Assembly: GCF_000004195.4 (NCBI RefSeq)
Contig: NC_030677.2
Coordinates: 203,176,213-203,240,212, forward strand
Length of the DNA stretch: 64,000 nucleotides
Source of the DNA: Xenopus tropicalis
Lineage: Eukaryota; Chordata; Amphibia; Anura; Pipidae
Reading direction: 5' to 3'
In this document: positions 44,320 to 54,644 of the stretch, piece by piece
Layout: every line of letters begins with the position of its first letter
How positions within the stretch are numbered: the stretch's first letter is position 1
Program-made: the position numbers and the translations under genes
The notes under the pieces: model-generated
Seen by the model: only the letters and a program-made list of their open reading frames with translations
Told to the model about the DNA's origin: nothing
The model's database searches: none

Positions 44320-45266
44320 GTACTGGGCCACAACTAGGGGTGGCAGCTGAAGTCACAAGTATGAAGGGGGCGTAATTCTGAAAGAAAGAGCGAGTGAATG
44401 TCTGGTGGGGTTGGACTGAGTGGGCAAATGTCCAGCTAGGACTTATAATATCCCTATATTATACAATAGGGGGTACTTTATTCACTATATAATATATGGA
44501 TGAGCAGGTTGGAAACCTTATGCAACAGGTGATTCCAAAGGTATAGATAGAACCCCTCCGGCTGCACCTCCCTTACTGCAGGAGTTAAATAAACCTCACT
44601 CGCTCTGTGTATTTGTGTCACTGCCCCGTGGGTTGAAATGACTGCAATGGAAATAGGAAGCAGCGACATTGCTCCGGGCATGATATGTTACAGGTTTTAG
44701 GAAATCGCTTGTATTTCTTCTCTCTTTTAGGAGACTTACGGTTGCCGCTATGGGAGATGGGGGGTCCCTAGCAATGCAGGGAGGCTGAGGACCCCATGGG
44801 GGGGGGGGATACATAAAATGTGCAACCTAAAGCTTTGTGCTTGTACCTGTCCTTCCCCCCCATCACTAACCACATGAAGTTTCCACTACCCTTATACTGG
44901 CCCTGAGGAGGCTGTGGAAAATAAAATCATAGTCGCGTTCAGGTGACCTTCATCCGCCCAAGCCGGTACTGAGCTGCTTATGGTTTCTGCATGGAAAATG
45001 CACTTTATTCCCCCGAGACAGAAACCTCCTGCCCATAATCTAATTGGAGCAGTCATTAGAGAGAAAGAGACAGTAACCCTGGCCCCAGAGACTCCAGGCT
45101 GTGCCCAAGTACTCAGGCATTAGGCACAGCTGAACTTTACCCCTGCGAGGAGAAAGGGTGTGGAGCAGCGGTGCTTAGGGAGGAGGGCAGCCTGTTTGTA
45201 TCTGCCCTGGGCACTGCCTGCATGTATTCCCCTTGCTTCTCCCAGAATAGGCACCGGTACCAACCC
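44320..45266. other. Unique sequence, possible conserved block
   Basis: No gene is supported. 44,930-45,090 is repeat-free and includes ATGCACTTTATTCCCC and CATAATCTAATTGGAGCAG, an enhancer-like texture. A G-run lies near 44,800. Confidence 0.35.
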
Positions 45267-46611
45267 TTGGGCACCTTTATAATGCTCCCGTTGGGCACCT
45301 TTATAATGCTTCTGTTGGGCACCTTTATAATGCTCCCGTTGGGCACCTTTATAATGCTCCCGTTGGGCACCTTTATAATGCTCCTGTTGGGCGCCTTTAT
45401 AATGCTACCGTTGGGCACCTTTATAATGCTCCCGTTGGGCACCTTTATAATGCTCCCGTTGGGCACCTTTATACTGCTCCCGTTGGGCACCTATATACTG
45501 CTCCCGTTGGGCACCTTTATACTGCTCCCGTTGGGCACCTTTATACTGCTCCCATTGGGCACCTTTATAATGCTCCCTTTGGGCACCTATATACTGCTCC
45601 CGTTGGGCACCTTTATACTGCTCCCATTGGGCACCTTTATAATGCTCCCTTTGGGCACCTATATACTGCTCCCGTTGGGCACCTTTATACTGCTCCCATT
45701 GGGCACCTTTATAATGCTCCCTTTGGGCACCTATATACTGCTCCCGTTGGGCACCTTTATAATGCTCCCTTTGGGCACCTATATACTGCTCCCGTTGGGC
45801 ACCTTTATACTGCTCCCATTGGGCACCTTTATAATGCTCCCTTTGGGCACCTATATACTGCTCCCATTGGGCACCTTTATAATGCTCCCTTTGGGCACCT
45901 ATATACTGCTCCCGTTGGGCACCTTTATACTGCTCCCGTTGGGCACCTTTATAATGCTCCCGTTGGGCACCTATATACTGCTCCCGTTGGGCACCTTTAT
46001 ACTGCTCCCGTTGGGCACCTTTATAATGCTCCCGTTGGGCACCTATATACTGCTCCCGTTGGGCACCTTTATAATGCTCCCGTTGGGCACCTTTATACTG
46101 CTCCCGTTGGGCACCTATATACTGCTCCCGTTGGGCACCTTTATAATGCTCCCGTTGGGCACCTATATACTGCTCCCGTTGGGCACCTATATACTGCTCC
46201 CGTTGGGCACCTTTATACTGCTCCCGTTGGGCACCTATATACTGCTCCCGTTGGGCACCTTTATACTGCTCCCGTTGGGCACCTATATACTGCTCCCGTT
46301 GGGCACCTATATACTGCTCCCGTTGGGCACCTATATACTGCTCCCATTGGGCACCTATATACTGCTCCCGTTGGGCACCTTTATACTGCTCCCGTTGGGC
46401 ACCTATATACTGCTCCCGTTGGGCACCTTTATACTGCTCCCGTTGGGCACCTATATACTGCTCCCGTTGGGCACCTATATACTGCTCCCGTTGGGCACCT
46501 TTATACTGCTCCCGTTGGGCACCTATATACTGCTCCCGTTGGGCACCTATATACTGCTCCCGTTGGGCACCTTTATACTGCTCCCGTTGGGTGCCTTTAT
46601 AATGCTCCTGT
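45267..46611. repeat. 24-bp minisatellite, ~56 units
   Basis: The unit is TTGGGCACCTTTATAATGCT followed by CCCG. It varies at CTTTAT/CTATAT, TAATGC/TACTGC and the last bases. Because 24 is divisible by 3, both strands stay open: plus-strand frames read (LGTFIMLP)n for 504 codons and minus-strand frames read (REQYKGAQ)n for 411. Between about 45,500 and 46,030 units fall into a 72-bp triplet pattern. I do not consider either frame a gene. Confidence 0.9.
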
Positions 46612-46860
46612 CGCAGTTCCCACCCTGCTTGCTTTTCCATGGGATCAACAAGTGCACAGATTCCTATTCAGCCCTCCGGCTCTAGCTAACTATTAACGTC
46701 ATTATGTCCGGTCACACCCTGCCTAGGGCTATGTACTAATCACCCTCAGATTTAATGCCATTAGTGTATGTTTTGTAATACAGGGGGCTGCTCAGCACCT
46801 CAGGCACAGGGCCTTTATAACCCAGCAGGGGTTGGCACAGGCAGGGGTTGGCACAGGTAG
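46612..46860. other. No supported feature
   Basis: This is a short unique stretch with a local GGGTTGGCACAGGCAG duplication near 46,828-46,860. Confidence 0.4.
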
Positions 46861-46879
46861 GGTTAAGCTCACCTGTTGC

Positions 46880-47221
46880 CTTGTGTTTATATATACACTT
46901 GCTATTTAACCCTTTCCTTGAAATTGCCAGCAAAGCATTCAATTCAGCCAATGGAACGGGGGGGGGGGGAAGGGAGCACTGCAAAGGTTAATGTGGTTTC
47001 CCTGTGTATGTGATTGTGTGCTGCCTGCTGTCACCCAGTGGAGAGGTGTCTGACTCACAGGTAGGTGGGGCCCCGGCTCCCCAGGCAGAACTGACTGTGC
47101 TGCGCTGGAACACACAGGCGCTGATGGCTGCTCCCCTAATCTGTGCCCTGAGAGTGTGAGATCCCTTGCCGAGCCGGGGTAACGGCTACTCAGCACAAGG
47201 CAATACAAGCCCCCCGTAAGG
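46880..47221 (+). promoter_or_regulatory. Possible promoter and non-coding first exon
   Basis: A TTTATATATAC string at about 46,886 and an inverted CCAAT-type context (CAGCCAATGG near 46,944) precede a GC-rich, repeat-free stretch. That stretch ends in a strong splice-donor-like CGTAAGGTAAGTCTCCC near 47,215-47,230. No long frame crosses it, as expected for a 5' UTR exon. It could serve the plus-strand exons at 60.8 kb, but the link is only by position. Confidence 0.25.
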
Positions 47222-47319
47222 TAAGTCTCCCTAGAGGGGTGCTTGGGTTGGGAGGTGGGGGGGATTTAAAAAAAAAAAGTTTTTCCTTTTTCCATCCATA
47301 AATGGATTTTATAATTGTG

Positions 47320-47552
47320 TAGATTGTAAGCTCTTTTGGGCAGGGCTCTCTTCACCTCTTGTATCGGTTATTGGTTGCTTTATATGTTACTCCTTGTAGA
47401 GTGTAAGCTCTTTTGGGCAGGACTCTCTTCCCCTCTTGTATCGGTTATTGGTTGCTTTATATGTTACTCTGTATGTCCAATGTATGAAACCCACTTATTG
47501 TACAGCGCTGCGGGGTATGTTGGCGCTTTATAAATAAATGTTAATAATAAGA
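47320..47552 (+). repeat. L2-like 3' tail, internally duplicated
   Basis: AGATTGTAAGCTCTTTTGGG through TTTATATGTTACTC appears twice in tandem (about 77 bp). It then continues to GTACAGCGCTGCGGGGTATG and an AATAATAA tail. The duplication junction and its internal variant bases match the copy at 5848, so they are two copies of one duplicated subfamily. Confidence 0.65.
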
Positions 47553-47894
47553 ATTGTTCAATGGCTGTAGCCATGTGCGGGGTTGGCCAGGTATTGCATA
47601 TAGAGTGCAGCTCTGTGCATTTGTACTGCAACTCTCATCACTCCCTGAAAGCCTTCAGCGGCTATGGAAGTGCAGGGGAAATTTGTAAAACCATAACTAT
47701 TATTGTGTAACGTTATAAATGCATTTGGTGGAACATCTTGTATGTTGCAATCTGATTGAATGCGGGTTCCATTCAGTTCTGTGTTAGTACAGCGCTTGGG
47801 TCACAGGTCGCAAGGGCTGAAGTCACTTTCACTCCCTCTATTTACCCCCAGGGCAATGCAGAGCTGCTCCCTGTAGCGCTCTATCTCTCCTCAC

Positions 47895-47944
<50 letters not shown>

Positions 47945-48222
47945 CAGTGCCTGGATGCTGCCATAGCACTCTCTGCACAGGAGGAAGTGCTAAAAGAAAT
48001 CTCAGCGGGGGGAGAAAAAGGGACATTTTTCTGTAAAAATGAAAAAAGGAACTTGTCAGGTTTATTGTGCTGCTAATATCATATATTTCATATATAACAT
48101 TATGATTCCTGTCCCATTATACTGTATGGGGGCTGATGCACTTCACAGAAATCAGGGACATTACTACAGAGTAAGAACCTGAGGCACCCTGGAGATATAG
48201 GGGTCCCAGTGGGGCATTAAAG
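47553..48222. other. Unique sequence with (TA)n microsatellite
   Basis: 47,897-47,941 is a (TA)n run. The 106-aa frame from 47,756 reads through it and is not credible. No gene is supported. Confidence 0.5.
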
Positions 48223-48635
48223 TTAAGGGGTGGGTCACCTTCAGGTAAACGAATTGCCTATTCTTTTTCAATAGGTCTTTATTGTTTATAGCTCTTGAAT
48301 TGCCTTCCTCTTCTGACTCTTTCTGGCTTTCAAAGTGGGGGGTCACTGACCCCAGCAGCTAAATAACCCTTGCTCTTTGAGGCTGCAATTTTATTGTCAC
48401 TTTTTATTACTGATTACTAATTTCTAGTTAAGCCCTCCTCTATCCATATTCCTGGTTGCTAGGCTAAACTGGACCCCAGCAACAAAATAGCTGCTGACGT
48501 TTTAAACTAGAGAGCTGCTGAACAAAAAGCAAAATAATTCAAACACTGCAAATAAAAAAAAATGAAGACCAATTGCAAATTGTTTCAGAATAGCACTCTC
48601 TAAATCATACTAAAAGGATGAACTACCTTTTTTAA
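48223..48635. mobile_element. T2-type (Kolobok) MITE
   Basis: Ends are TTAAGGGGTGGGTCACC and GATGAACTACCTTTTTTAA, inverted with TTAA tips. The interior has GAAGACCAATTGCAAATTG and CTAGAGAGCTGCTGAAC. It resembles the copy at 704 but is uninterrupted. Confidence 0.75.
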
Positions 48636-48721
48636 GGGGGGCCCCAGAATGATTTGTGGCGCACATCTGGCACTGTTAGCAGCCTCTCAATAGGAGTGAA
48701 TTTAGTTATGATTTTTTATTA

Positions 48722-49052
48722 TACAGGTATCGGACCCCTTATCCGGAAACCCGTTATCCAGAAAGCTCCGAATTACGGAAAGCCCATCTCCCATAGACTC
48801 CATTTTAATCAAATAATTCAGAATTTTAAAACTGATTTCCTTTTTCTATGTAGAAATAAAACAGTACCTGTACTTGATCCAAACTAAGATAGAAATAATC
48901 CTTATTGGATGCAAAACATTCCTATTGGGTTTAATTAATGTTTTATTGATTTTTTAGTAGACTTAAGGTGTGGAGATCCAAATTACGGAAAGATCCCTTA
49001 TCCGGAATGCCCTTGGTCCTGAGCATTCTGGATAATGGGTCCTATACCTGTA
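48722..49052. mobile_element. Full-length single-unit TA-element
   Basis: TACAGGTATCGGACCCC and GGGTCCTATACCTGTA are near-perfect inverted ends. One internal segment only, as in the copy at 18,964. The flanks are TTAT and ATAA. Confidence 0.85.
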
Positions 49053-49879
49053 ATAACTCTATTCTAGGGTTTCAGGCCATTGATCCAATCAGCTGCAGTT
49101 CAGCTACAACTCCCAAGGAATGATGGGGGGGCTGTAGTTGGACAATGATTGGTGCAATAGTTCAAAAACCCCCATAGAGAATATAAAATATAAATGGCTC
49201 GTTTATCCTCACTTGTGGGTAATTGTCATCATAATAGCATGTAAGGACACCGGATCTATGAGGCTTTAGTAGAGCAACTTACTACAATCAGTTTTGTTTA
49301 AGAGGATGCTGGGAGCTGTAGTTTAGATACAAATGAATGTATTGCCTATAAAAGCAATGATAAGTGGTACCCTCCTCTGTTCCGCTAAAGAGGTTCTCAC
49401 CGAGTCCCATTCAGATCCTGGCATGCAGAACTGCAGCATCGTGTAATTACCTGCATTTTGTTTTTCTGCTTTTTATTAGCACTGGCGCCTGTATAAAGAG
49501 TCATTGTATGGGATCAATTGACAGGCAGGACCAAACCTGTAGCTGAGCAGATCCTGGGGAATGGGGGTGTCACTGCCCTAGGGATGGGAAGCACCCATAT
49601 TCACCAATATAAGCCAGTTTGCACTGCTGGCTCCCAGCACAGTCTGCACAGAGCCCTCTCTAGGGGGTTCAAATAAGAACTCTGGACAGTAAAGGGACCC
49701 AGCTGAACTACAGAGGTAGGTTGGAAAAATGGGCATAATATGTACATTATAGCACAGCAGGATGGGCATGGTCGGGCAAGGTAGCACCACTAGAGCAAGA
49801 TGGTAAGCGTAGGGCAAGATTGGTGGTAGTAGGGCAAGATGGCAGCAGTACTTGTATAAACGTTCCAGCATGGTGCCAT
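49053..49879. other. No supported gene
   Basis: A short TACAACTCCCAAGGAATGAT phrase near 49,105 is common repeat wording. The rest is unique. The 97-aa minus frame from 49,578 repeats the Leu/Pro composition of GGGCAAGATGG-like DNA at 49,780-49,845, a weak local repeat. Confidence 0.4.
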
Positions 49880-50650
49880 TGACCTTTTAGTATGATGTAA
49901 AAAGTGATACTCTGAGACAATTGCAGTTGGTCTTCATTTTTTTCCAGTTTTTTTATTCAGCAGCTCCTCTGTTGAGGGTGAAGACACACAGAGCTACTTA
50001 GTAGCAGCTACTTGTCACGGCTACAAAACGCCATAGACAGTACTGAAGATTTCCTCTGCTAAAACACACATAGAAACAATTATCAGTAAATAATCAACAT
50101 TGTCTATTTTAGTAGCCGTGACAAGTAGCTGCTACTAGTAGACCTATGTGTCTTCACCCTTAAGGTTCCCATACACATGAAGATCCGCTCGCTTGGCAAG
50201 GTCGCCAAGCGAGAGGATCTTCTCCCTATATCCCCACCTACGGGTGGGCGATATCGGGGAAAATGTAGGCTAATTCGATCATTTGGCCCTGGGGCCAAAC
50301 GATCAAATTATAATGGCAGCAATGGGGCAATCGGTCCAACTAAATCTTTTAACCTGCCTCAGGGCAAATATCTGTCGTTCCTGCCCCTACACGGGCCGAT
50401 AAACTGCCGAATGGGTCCAAGGGACCGATATTGGCAGCTACAATTGGCCCGTGTATGGCCACCTTTAGTGTTTTAGTTAAGCTATCTGATTGCTAGGGTC
50501 TTATTTACCCTAGTGGCAGTGGTTTGAATGAGAGAGTGGAATATGAATATAAGAGGCCTGAAGAGAATAATAAAATAAGTAACAATAAAACTGTAGCCTC
50601 ACAGAGCAATAGCGTTTTGGCTGCTGGGGTGCTATTTGAAAGGTGAACAG
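49880..50650. mobile_element. T2 MITE split by two further elements
   Basis: T2-MITE wording at 49,880-49,974 (TTTTAGTATGATGTAAAAAG, AGCAGCTCCTCTGTTGA) resumes at about 50,469-50,650 (GATTGCTAGGGTCTTATTT). Between them lie a foldback element at 49,975-50,161 and a GGCCATACAC element at 50,161-50,468. The foldback element has AGGGTGAAGACACACAGAGC and its complement at the far end. The stack records at least three insertion events. Confidence 0.7.
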
Positions 50651-50654
50651 GGTC

Positions 50655-50927
50655 AGCCTTGTGCAGGAGCATGGGGCAAGGAGGTCGCCCCAATTCTAGC
50701 TGCCGATATTGGTCCTTTAGACATATTGGGCAGCTTATCTGGCCGTGTATGGGCACTAACGACGGGCCTCACCGACTGACATCTGGCCTGAAATCAGATA
50801 GTTCTCGATCGGGCAGGTTTAATTTTTACGTCGGATCGGGGCCCGTAGGTGGGCATATCTGGAGAAGATCCGCTCACTTGGCGACCTTGCCAACAGGTGG
50901 ATCTTACAGTGTATGACCAGCTTTAGT
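50655..50927. repeat. GGTGGCCATACAC-family element
   Basis: GCCGATATTGGTCCTTTAG and GCCGTGTATGGGCAC followed by CATCTGGCCTGAAATC and GTAGGTGGGCATATC are family landmarks, ending CAGTGTATGACCAGCTTTAG. It is partial on the left. The 85-aa frame here is a shadow. Confidence 0.55.
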
Positions 50928-50939
50928 CAATCGCATACA

Positions 50940-51330
50940 GTTTTGCAGGTAGATAAAACAAGAATGAGGGCTGAGCTGAAACTCTATATAAATGCAGTAA
51001 AGCACTGAGCTGATGCAGTTTTGCATTTGTTTACATTGCCGGACCGACACCGCTTCTTACACGTTTATCACTATTGTGCCTGTAGTTACCACTTCTGATT
51101 TCCCCTGCACAAAGCTCCTCTCTGGGCCTGATTGTGAGCAGTGCAAGGACACAAGTGAGGGAACAATAAGCGATCAAACTGCCTGTTTATCTTTTCATCT
51201 CCGCTCAAAGGCTGCACCTGTTTATCCAGCAGTGCCACAATGGCTTCCATTCATTCCGCCGCTGAAACTCTAGGAGCCCTTTTTTTTTCCAGCGTGTGTT
51301 TGTATTTGTTTCGCCAGACTCGCCTTTTTT
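50940..51330. promoter_or_regulatory. Candidate conserved non-coding block
   Basis: This is repeat-free text including GATGCAGTTTTGCATTTG, TGTTTATCTTTTCATCTCC, TGCACCTGTTTATCCAGC (E-box and GATA-like) and ATTCATTCCGCCGC. The 86-aa frame from 51,013 has no family resemblance. The call is compositional. Confidence 0.3.
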
Positions 51331-54300
51331 TGCTTACGAAGATTTCTCATACTAGAGATTTTCTGTAACAGGATTTGCTTAATGTCAGGGCCTTAGGGTT
51401 TGTTTACAATAAGACCGTTGAAATATGTCATTTATTTGGCTGTGGCTTTAAGCCAACAAAGCATGGTTGACAACTGTAGCCTGGATATAGATTGCTCTGT
51501 TGAGGAGCTAAGTTATGGGGGGGGTGTGGGGTGGGGTAGGGTGGTAGAAACGGCTGTGACTTCACTCCAAAGTCTTATCTATTGCCCCTATAGCCCTGTC
51601 TCCAGTGGCCAAAGACAACAATATAGATAGGAATCCCAGCATATTCCCAGCAATAGGCCAGATTCCTTTGGAAACCCATGTAGGATCCCAGCAAGCACAT
51701 TGAGGGACTGGTGGCACTGCTGGCTGGCTGGCCCTTAACTGGTTGGCAATATACAGGCAATAAAGGGTGTATGAGAGGCATGTAACGGGTTGGCTCATCT
51801 CACATCCCCATGAAATGCTCTTTTTAGAGGCTTTACACAAGTGAGATATTTATCACAAGAGCTTGCACACAGCACACTTTGGTATTTTAGGAGGCATCTA
51901 GGAAGGGTTTGTGGTTGCTGACGCCACACAGTAAATGGCACATTGTAAAGGTAATAATAATGTGATGTGAATAAGCAGAACTATAAATAGAGACTAATGA
52001 AGTTCCAGCACGAAGATGCTCTGGGGGCTGGTAGTGCCGGGATATTATTCGGCACCTACAGAGCAGGAAAGAGCACAAACACCTTTGAATCGGATCATTT
52101 CCAGTTTGAGCTCGACCGAGAGGAGGAAATGAGTGGGGATTTTTCTTTTTCTACAAAACCACTTCTTTTGCATTCGCAGAGTAACCCGAGAAGTTTCATT
52201 CCATAGCTTCTTCCACCCTTGGATCACGTTGAAACTCAGCATCTTACAGAAATGATAAACTCCTCACTGTGATCATCTAGAGAAGCTCAAGGCCAGGAGG
52301 TAGGGACAGGGCTGTGCCTTCTGACTCTGTGATCTGCTCCCCACATAGGGGCCCGAGAGCGGCTCACTGTAGGGCATCCCAGCATTTGCAGCAGCATTTA
52401 TTGTAAAGGAACCCCATTTTCTTGTGTTGCAGTGTGCTTGGAATTGGCTCTGGTCTCTGCTCACATGTCCCTGACCCTTCCGCTTTAGGTTTATGTTGCC
52501 TTTAACTCAATCAATCAATCTCTTGGCCTAATCTCTGTACATTCCCTTATCTCTTGTTGTTTCTGTCCAACATGCCCCATGTGTGCCTTTCCCTCTCAGG
52601 TTATTCAGCTGCTTACACTTGTTTTCTATCTCAATCACTTCCTTATTAGCTAATGAGATGATATCAGCCACTGGTGGCCTCGCCCTCTGCCTGTTTTTTC
52701 ATGATATTCTTTGTACTGGGATATTTATTCCTGACCAAGAAGAATATTATTCTGATATATAATGCACATTTTTTCTAGGCTTTGGGTAACAGTATGTAAC
52801 CACTATTTGGCTGTATAACAGACAATGACCAGCTAGAATGACATAAAGCATGGGGTACACTTGACTCTAACACACAGGGTGGGTCTTTGCTATGTGGAAG
52901 GATCAAGGTGGAGGTAGTGCAACTACAACTCACTTATACTGTGCAAAAATATAAGAAATAAAGGACGCCAGAAGGTGCTTCCAACAAACTCAAACAAAAC
53001 TGGTTTATTGATTGACAATTGATCCACAGGGATAAGCACAAAATAATCACTCTAATGGTCCAGATCCCATACAGCAGACGTGAATCAGGGAGAATAAATC
53101 TAAGCCTGATACCCTTGTCACTACTGCGGCCCCTTCACTAAAGCAGCAGAGCCTGTACAGGAGGCTACTCCCTGCTGTCTCTCCTGGTTGGAGCAAAGAA
53201 GCCGCTTTCTAGCTTTTTCTGATCTGACTCACTTTCCTAGAAAAAGCTACAACTAGGGATGCACCGAACCCACTTTTTTGGGCTTCTACCCAGTAACTAT
53301 GGAAATAAGGAAGGTAAGGTTTAAAGCTATAGGAATTATTAACCCTATAGGTCACTACAAATACATAGCCCTCATAACAAACATCCCTATTGGAGAGGTA
53401 CCAACCAGGGTGGCAGATAGGAAGGGAGGGGGTCACATTCAGAATGGAATCAGACATATCAGTCTGCAATTTCACACTGTTTTTTAGTTGACAACCTTGT
53501 GGATGAGAGAAAGTGCCCTGAGCATAACAATGAGGTGGGGCCCCAAGATATAAAGGGCCATTGCAGATGGGGGCCACGTGTTTTGAACCAAAAGCATCTA
53601 GTGACATTCCCATGGATGAGAGGATGGTTCCTGAGAAGTTTTGTTGCATTTGGCAATTTCGTGTCTGAACACATAAAGAAAACACACACCCGCATCTTCA
53701 TTATATACAAGATTATATATAATAATTATATATTAGAGGTCTATTGTTTGAAACTTTCCAGCAGTTATAGCCTACAGCTCCCAACATCCTTAGCCAAGAG
53801 TAAACTTCATCCCAAGCGAAGAGCCATCCAAATATAATAGCTAATTTGTTTTGTTAGAGGGTTTTTGTGGCTGCTGTACTGGTCTGGGCACGTTTCCCTG
53901 GTACAAGTGTGGTTAATGGCAACACAATGGGACTCAAGAGAGAACAAAGGGAAAGTTGTGAGATATGTGCTTCAGGTTGTGTATTGGGCAATGGTTTAGC
54001 ATTCAGAATTTGCCTCTAATAAGGAAGTGTGGTATTTGGCTGTTGCAGAATACAGTGGCAGGGAGCTCATTTATTGCACATACCGACTAAATTGTGCAAA
54101 ATAGTTGCCCTAAATGTACAAAGCACTTGTGCCCTGGGCAGTGATCGGCACCTTGCCTCAGGTAGAAAATGTATGGCACAAGTTCCAGAGAGCTGTTTGG
54201 CAGCCATATACGTCTATGATAAATCCTGGCGATGAAACCCTTGTTCTTCTGTCCTCAAGCCTTATTCTTGTGTCCTAGGGTCCAAAAGATATGTGCTAGT

Positions 54301-54338
54301 GAATTAGGCTTTATTTTTTAACTAGGGGCTTACTAGTG
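51331..54338. other. Long stretch without supported gene
   Basis: Mostly unique. 53,252-53,300 holds a left half of the hAT-type AGGGATGCACCGAAC element. A G-run lies near 51,519. CTATAAATAG at about 51,980 precedes a 69-codon frame from 51,997, but the frame lacks support. Frames around 53,209-53,837 overlap on both strands and carry no recognisable domain. Confidence 0.35.
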
Positions 54339-54644
54339 CAGGGATCCCCAACCTTTCTTACTCGTGAGCCACAGTTAAACGTAAAAAGACTTGGAGAGCA
54401 ACACAAGCACCATAAAAGTTCATGGAGGAGCCAAATAAGGGCTGTGATTGGCTATCAGGGGCCTCTATGCACCCTATCAGCTTACAGGGGCTTTATTTGG
54501 GAGTAAATCTTGTTTTTATTCAACCAAAACTTGCCCCCAAGTCAGGAATTCAAAAATAACTCCCTGGTTTGGGGGCACTGGGAGCAACATCCAAGGGGTT
54601 GGGGAGCAACATGTTGCCCCTGAGCCACTGGTTGGGGATTACTG
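54339..54644. mobile_element. hAT-type MITE (CAGGGATCCCCAACC)
   Basis: Ends are CAGGGATCCCCAACC and GGTTGGGGATTACTG. Perfect 8-bp duplications TACTAGTG lie at 54,331-54,338 and 54,645-54,652. The text CGTGAGCCACAGTTAAACG and CTGAGCCACTGG is typical of this dispersed family. No transposase. Confidence 0.85.

Noticed and set aside
45171..46685. 504-codon hydrophobic plus-strand frame and 411-codon polar minus-strand frame
   Set aside because: Both result from the 24-bp repeat. Open frames on both strands and the lack of any non-repeat domain argue against coding.
51981..52206. CTATAAATAG followed by a 69-codon frame
   Set aside because: The ATG lies only a few bases past the TATA-like string, so it would be upstream of any transcription start it could direct. 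No known protein motif is visible.
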